The notes under the pieces: generated by a model
Databases searched by the model: none
What the model was told of the DNA's origin: nothing
Seen by the model: the letters and a program-made list of their open reading frames with translations, nothing else
Assembly (NCBI GenBank): GCA_964453525.1
Contig: CAYVOV010000022.1
Span: 8,354 to 72,353 of the forward strand
DNA length: 64,000 nt
Origin: CAYVOV01 sp964453525
GTDB lineage: Bacteria; Chloroflexota; Dehalococcoidia; Dehalococcoidales; UBA2162
Direction of reading: 5' to 3'
Made by a program: the position numbers and the translations under genes
Part shown: piece after piece, positions 61,196 to 64,000 of the stretch
How positions within the stretch are numbered: the stretch's first letter is position 1
Layout of the letters: each line of letters opens with the position of its first letter

Positions 61196-62470
61196 TTAGT
61201 CCTCATTATTAAAAACGATAGCATTATAAATACTGACATACTTATCATCTACAGGAACGGTTTCCTGCCGGGCGGTGGTCATATCACGTAGCACCACCGC
61301 GCCCGATTCTATTTCCTCTTCGCCAATAATCACGGTATGGCGGACGCCGAGAGTATTCGCCTGCCGTAACTGAGCTTTCAAACTCCTGCCGCCGGTTGCC
61401 TCTATTACTCCGATACCCGCCTGTCTGAGTCCGGATGCCAGCTTCAGTGCTTTTTCTCTGGCTTTGTCACCGATATGAGCAATGAAAACCTGTGGTTTTT
61501 TCAGAGGCGGTACGTCTACATTCTGCTGTTTCAGATTCAGTATTATCCGCTCTATTCCGGCGGCAAAACCAACCCCCGGAGTAGGTTTACCACCAAGCTC
61601 TTCAATAAGGTCGTCATACCTGCCGCCACCCCCGAGACTGCTCTGCCCACCCTCCTTTTCAGGCTCGACCTCAAACACCGTTCGGGTGTAATAGTCCAGT
61701 CCCCTGACCATATGGTGGTCCTCATTAAACGGTATTCCAAGCAGGCCAAGATATTTCTTCATCTGGCGAAAGTGGCTATCACATTCAGCACAGAGATAAT
61801 CCGTACTCCTCGGAGCGGTATCAGCCACCGGCTGGCACGAAGGCTGCTTGCAGTCGAGCAAACGCATCGGGTTCTTTTTCAGCCTTACCTTACAATCAGG
61901 ACACAACTCGCCGGTATATCCCGAATAATGATTCTTTAGAGCAGCTAGATAGCTGGGACGGCAAATTTTACATCCGATACTATTCAGACCCAGAGCAAGT
62001 TTTTTCAGGCCAAGCGATTGGTAAAACCGCCATACCATATCGATAACTTCAGCATCAAGGGCAGGGTCATCATTTCCGATAGCCTCAAAACCTACCTGGT
62101 AGTACTGGCGATACCGGCCAGCCTGAGGCCTATCATAACGGAAAAATGGGGAGATATAATACAATCTTACCGGCTGCGAGAGGTTAGACATCCCATGCTC
62201 AACATAAGCCCGGCATACCGAGGCGGTGCCCTCGGGAATCAGGGCCAGTTTGTTGCCCCCTCTATCCTCAAAGGTATACATCTCCTTTTCAACGATATCA
62301 GTGCTCTCTCCGACACCGCGGGTGAACAATCCAGCATCCTCGATAATCGGTGTACTAATCCGCTCGTAGCCATAAAGCCGGCAGATTCCCGCTACTTTCT
62401 CATTTACATAACTCCAGTGTTTCTGTTCCTCAGGTAAAATATCGGCAGTCCCCCGCGGTGCCTGATACAA
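61196..62470 (-). CDS. hisS: Histidyl-tRNA synthetase
   Basis: The preferred start is TTG 62470, since GGGAGG lies 7 bases before it and the protein then begins YQAPRGTADILPEE, the HisS norm. The frame extends to ATG 62512. It has 424 residues. Motifs include the class II motif 2 region RYDRPQAGRYRQYYQVG and the histidine-specific LDYYTRTVFEV and GGGGRYDDL. A CxxC/CxxC insert (ELCPDCKVRLKKNPM, LDCKQPSC, LCAEC) suggests a zinc site seen in some HisS proteins. It charges tRNA-His. Confidence 0.95.
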   Translation of the reverse strand: MYQAPRGTADILPEEQKHWSYVNEKVAGICRLYGYERISTPIIEDAGLFTRGVGESTDIVEKEMYTFEDRGGNKLALIPEGTASVCRAYVEHGMSNLSQPVRLYYISPFFRYDRPQAGRYRQYYQVGFEAIGNDDPALDAEVIDMVWRFYQSLGLKKLALGLNSIGCKICRPSYLAALKNHYSGYTGELCPDCKVRLKKNPMRLLDCKQPSCQPVADTAPRSTDYLCAECDSHFRQMKKYLGLLGIPFNEDHHMVRGLDYYTRTVFEVEPEKEGGQSSLGGGGRYDDLIEELGGKPTPGVGFAAGIERIILNLKQQNVDVPPLKKPQVFIAHIGDKAREKALKLASGLRQAGIGVIEATGGRSLKAQLRQANTLGVRHTVIIGEEEIESGAVVLRDMTTARQETVPVDDKYVSIYNAIVFNNED

Positions 62471-62588
62471 CTCGCTTCCTCCCATTACCGGTTTTAAGCT
62501 AGAATACAGCATTAATACTGGACTTGTAAAGACGAAAAGACACTGCTAACATTGATATATAGGCAGCAGTTTTGATGGGAGGTGTCTG

Positions 62589-62729
62589 ATGGAAAACGTC
62601 AAGTATGTCTGTCCGGAATGCGGTTACGAGTCCGAAGAACCGGGTTCATGCCCCAAGTGTCAGTCAATGCTAGTGGCTACCTGCGCAGTATGCGGTAATC
62701 CAATGATAGGTGAACGGGTCAATCCATAG
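62589..62729 (+). CDS. Small zinc-ribbon protein
   Basis: The 46-residue frame starts at ATG 62589 after GGGAGGTG. It reads VKYVCPECGYESEEPGSCPKC and then TCAVCGNPM, so it has three CxxC or CxxxC-type knuckles. It lies 36 bases before the glutaredoxin-like selenoprotein gene on the same strand and probably shares its transcript. It could be a redox partner or metal-binding chaperone. Confidence 0.75.
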   Translation: MENVKYVCPECGYESEEPGSCPKCQSMLVATCAVCGNPMIGERVNP

Positions 62730-62765
62730 ACACACACCCGGGATATTTCGCTGGAGGTAAGAATA

Positions 62766-63002
62766 GTGACTGATAGAAATGTGGTGGTATATAGTACCCA
62801 GTCCTGACCCTGGTGCCACAGGGCGAAGGAGTATCTTTCGCAAAAAGGTGTCGCCTATACCGACTATGATGTGGGTGTAGATAGAGAAAAAGCCAGGGAA
62901 ATGGTACAGAAATCAGGACAAATGGGAGTGCCGGTAATTATTATTGACAATGAGATTGTGGTCGGTTTCAACCAGAACCTGCTGGACAAATTACTGGCAT
63001 AG
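62766..63002 (+). CDS. Glutaredoxin-like selenoprotein (in-frame TGA, Sec-Pro-Trp-Cys)
   Basis: GTG 62766 has GGAGGT 7 bases before it. The frame reads TDRNVVVYSTQS, TGA (62805-62807), then PWCHRAKEYLSQKGVAYTD to TAG at 63002. The total is 78 residues. TGA is at the first cysteine of the glutaredoxin active site CPWC. The C-terminal half has the cis-proline motif MGVPVIIIDNEIVVGFN, so the protein is otherwise a complete glutaredoxin/NrdH-like domain. A hairpin follows at a fitting distance. It is most simply a selenoprotein reducing disulfides or thiols. Confidence 0.87.
62823..62841 (+). promoter_or_regulatory. SECIS-like hairpin of the glutaredoxin-type selenoprotein
   Basis: GCGAAGGA (62823-62830) pairs over 8 bases with TCTTTCGC (62834-62841), counting one G-U pair, around a GTA loop. 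The loop begins 24 bases after the TGA and its first base is G, as described for bacterial SECIS elements. Confidence 0.65.
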
Positions 63003-63063
63003 AACGAACTAAATAAACAAACTCTGCATTCCGCAGAGAAACAATAAAGGATTTAGAATTATC

Positions 63064-63089
63064 ACCGGAGGTCTGGGCAGACCTCCGGT
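63064..63089 (+). terminator. 12-base hairpin after the selenoprotein gene
   Basis: ACCGGAGGTCTG (63064-63075) and CAGACCTCCGGT (63078-63089) form a perfect 12-base stem with a 2-base loop. It is followed by AT-rich sequence rather than a T run. It probably ends the zinc-ribbon/selenoprotein transcript. The 63090-63263 stretch shows nothing else. Confidence 0.6.
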
Positions 63090-63263
63090 TAATATAGCAT
63101 AATATTCAGGCGAACCACCATAACACTTCATGTTGTTATCTGGTAGCCTTTCCTGCCTTAACCTGTTTAGCTTAACAATTAATAATCTTATACATTGTGT
63201 ATGGCCACAATACAGGTTGCTTTTTCACTCCCTTTGACGTAAAATCTATGCGTAGTTGCTTAT

Positions 63264-63332
63264 GGGCCGTTAGCTCAGTTGGCAGAGCACCTGACTTTTA
63301 ATCAAGTGCCCTGAAAAACAAACTGAACGGCC
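63264..63332 (+). pseudogene. Degenerate tRNA-Lys copy
   Basis: The 5' part is nearly identical to the intact tRNA-Lys 82 bases downstream: acceptor GGGCCGT, D arm, then an anticodon loop CTTTTAA. After the anticodon stem the sequence diverges. The T arm (TTCGA) is gone, although ACGGCC at 63327-63332 can still pair with GGCCGT. It is not expected to be a working tRNA. It may be a relic of recombination at the tRNA site. Confidence 0.75.
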
Positions 63333-63345
63333 GAAGGAACAATAT

Positions 63346-63421
63346 GCGCCGTTAGCTCAGTTGGCAGAGCAGCTGACTTTTAATCAGCGGGTCGCAGGTT
63401 CGAGTCCTGCACGGCGTACCA
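63346..63421 (+). tRNA. tRNA-Lys (TTT)
   Basis: The 76-base cloverleaf is complete. Acceptor GCGCCGT pairs with ACGGCGT (first pair G-U); the D arm is GCTC...GAGC. The anticodon stem GCTGA/TCAGC holds loop CTTTTAA with anticodon TTT. The T arm is GCAGG TTCGAGT CCTGC, and the 3' CCA is encoded. The integrase gene that starts 283 bases downstream suggests this tRNA is an attachment site. Confidence 0.96.
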
Positions 63422-63504
63422 CCCCATCCCAGCCTGACCCACAAGTCCAACTACCCGCGGGCCAAAAGTATACATCTGCGGTAAAAAAGTATCAAGTACT
63501 AAAG

Positions 63505-63537
63505 AACCAGCCAGCCACGCTCGGATTGGCTGGTTTT
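63505..63537 (+). terminator. Intrinsic terminator after tRNA-Lys
   Basis: AACCAGCCA (63505-63513) and TGGCTGGTT (63527-63535) form a 9-base stem with a 13-base loop, followed by TT and a T-rich stretch. It fits the tRNA transcript end. Confidence 0.7.
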
Positions 63538-63704
63538 CTGTTTATCTTTTCCGGGAAGTTATCGTTAAATACATTACCGGCAGCGTCGGTGAGGCGTTTC
63601 CTTTTGCCGGCGATATCGGTATGGGCTGCTGCCGACCTCCCCGGTGAGCCATCGCCGGGAATGGCTCCATCCTTGTTGCCGGAATATGGCATGGAGGTGG
63701 CGCC

Positions 63705-64000
63705 GTGAAGACGCAGAGAATTATCGAAAATTTCCTGCACAGCCGCGAGGCCCTCAACCGCAAGCCCAAAACCATTCGGTGGTACAAAGATCTGCTCGCC
63801 AGGTTTGCAAAATCCTACCCCGACTTGCCTACTGAGCCGGAAGACATCGAACAGTTCTTAGCCGGTCTCCCTCATTCTAAAGTAACCCAGCACGCCTACT
63901 ACAGGGCTCTCAAAGCCCTATATCGCTTCGCCAAGAAGCGGTATGACTTCGCTAATCCCTTCCTGAAGATGGACTCGTATCCTAACCCACAGAACGAGCT
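63705..64000 (+). CDS. Tyrosine recombinase/integrase, N-terminal part
   Basis: GTG 63705 follows GGAGGTG. The visible 98 codons read RIIENFLHSREALNRKPKTI, RWYKDLLARFAKSYP, and later AYYRALKALYRFAKKRY. This pattern is the SAM-like core-binding domain of phage-type integrases. The catalytic domain lies beyond base 64000. Its position right after tRNA-Lys is typical of integrases that insert their element into the tRNA 3' end. The upstream reading frame ending at 63708 overlaps it by 4 bases but is largely tRNA sequence. Confidence 0.82.
   Translation, partial: MKTQRIIENFLHSREALNRKPKTIRWYKDLLARFAKSYPDLPTEPEDIEQFLAGLPHSKVTQHAYYRALKALYRFAKKRYDFANPFLKMDSYPNPQNE

Noticed and set aside
63361..63708. 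A 115-codon frame starting inside tRNA-Lys
   Set aside because: The first third is translated tRNA sequence and the rest has no domain. Only its stop overlaps the integrase start.
1..64000. CRISPR array, prophage structural genes or rRNA operon
   Set aside because: No regularly spaced repeats, no cas genes, no phage structural genes and no rRNA sequence were seen. The integrase at the right edge is the only mobile-element gene.

Overview
The window looks like chromosomal DNA of an anaerobic bacterium, most probably from the Chloroflexota class Dehalococcoidia. This is inferred from gene content and gene order: an rpsB-tsf-pyrH-frr-uppS-cdsA-dxr-rseP block, IleS of the long IleS2-like type, a TrpB2-type tryptophan synthase beta, a TPP decarboxylase in two subunits, DUF362, and abundant short palindromic repeats. 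No 16S gene or other taxonomic anchor is present. Base composition is moderate and coding density is high. Leftward and rightward operons alternate.

Layout. 1-4070 (+): the end of pheS, pheT, then a small arsenic-type operon (Cys-rich AbrB-fold regulator plus ArsM methyltransferase) behind a consensus promoter with an operator-like inverted repeat. 4080-19352 (-): a long series holding the translation/envelope block rpsB-tsf-pyrH-frr-uppS-cdsA-dxr-rseP, then ispG and proS. A lone FAD oxidoreductase, a pentapeptide-repeat potassium channel, a hydrolase/Nudix pair and a TM2 protein are interspersed. 19581-22196: a solitary oligopeptide-type binding lipoprotein, divergent from an Lrp regulator. 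22400-27237 (+): rpsF-ssb-rpsR and rpmH-rnpA-yidD-(beta-propeller lipoprotein)-yidC-jag, with yidC and jag overlapping by 113 bases. 27500-30871: T-box leader and ileS. 31253-38518: HtrA, TrpB2, a DUF2178-like membrane protein with an XRE regulator, an FAH-family enzyme, a ferritin-like protein, an Fe-S YkgJ-type protein and the two-subunit TPP decarboxylase. 38573-49880: mutS, an ABC exporter, a GalT-like enzyme, an ABC-F ATPase behind a leader that looks like a ribosome-controlled attenuator, and a NuoE/NuoF pair. 50195-63002: remA-gmk, a Tat lipoprotein, MFS transporters, DinB, an AcuC-type deacetylase, a phosphoesterase, hisS and small zinc-ribbon genes. 63264-64000: a degenerate tRNA-Lys, an intact tRNA-Lys(TTT) and the start of a tyrosine recombinase, probably the edge of an integrated element.

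The most notable content is easy to miss. Two genes are interrupted by in-frame TGA at the catalytic position of thioredoxin-fold proteins: a DsbA-family protein (Sec-Pro-Tyr-Ala, 52446-53066 minus) and a glutaredoxin-like protein (Sec-Pro-Trp-Cys, 62766-63002 plus). Each has a SECIS-like hairpin at the right distance, so both are probably selenoproteins. The ABC-F leader contains a 38-codon uORF, a terminator and a competing antiterminator. Four families of small palindromic repeats, each with at least two copies, fill most of the longer intergenic gaps.

All product names come from reading motifs in the translated sequence. No database search was run.
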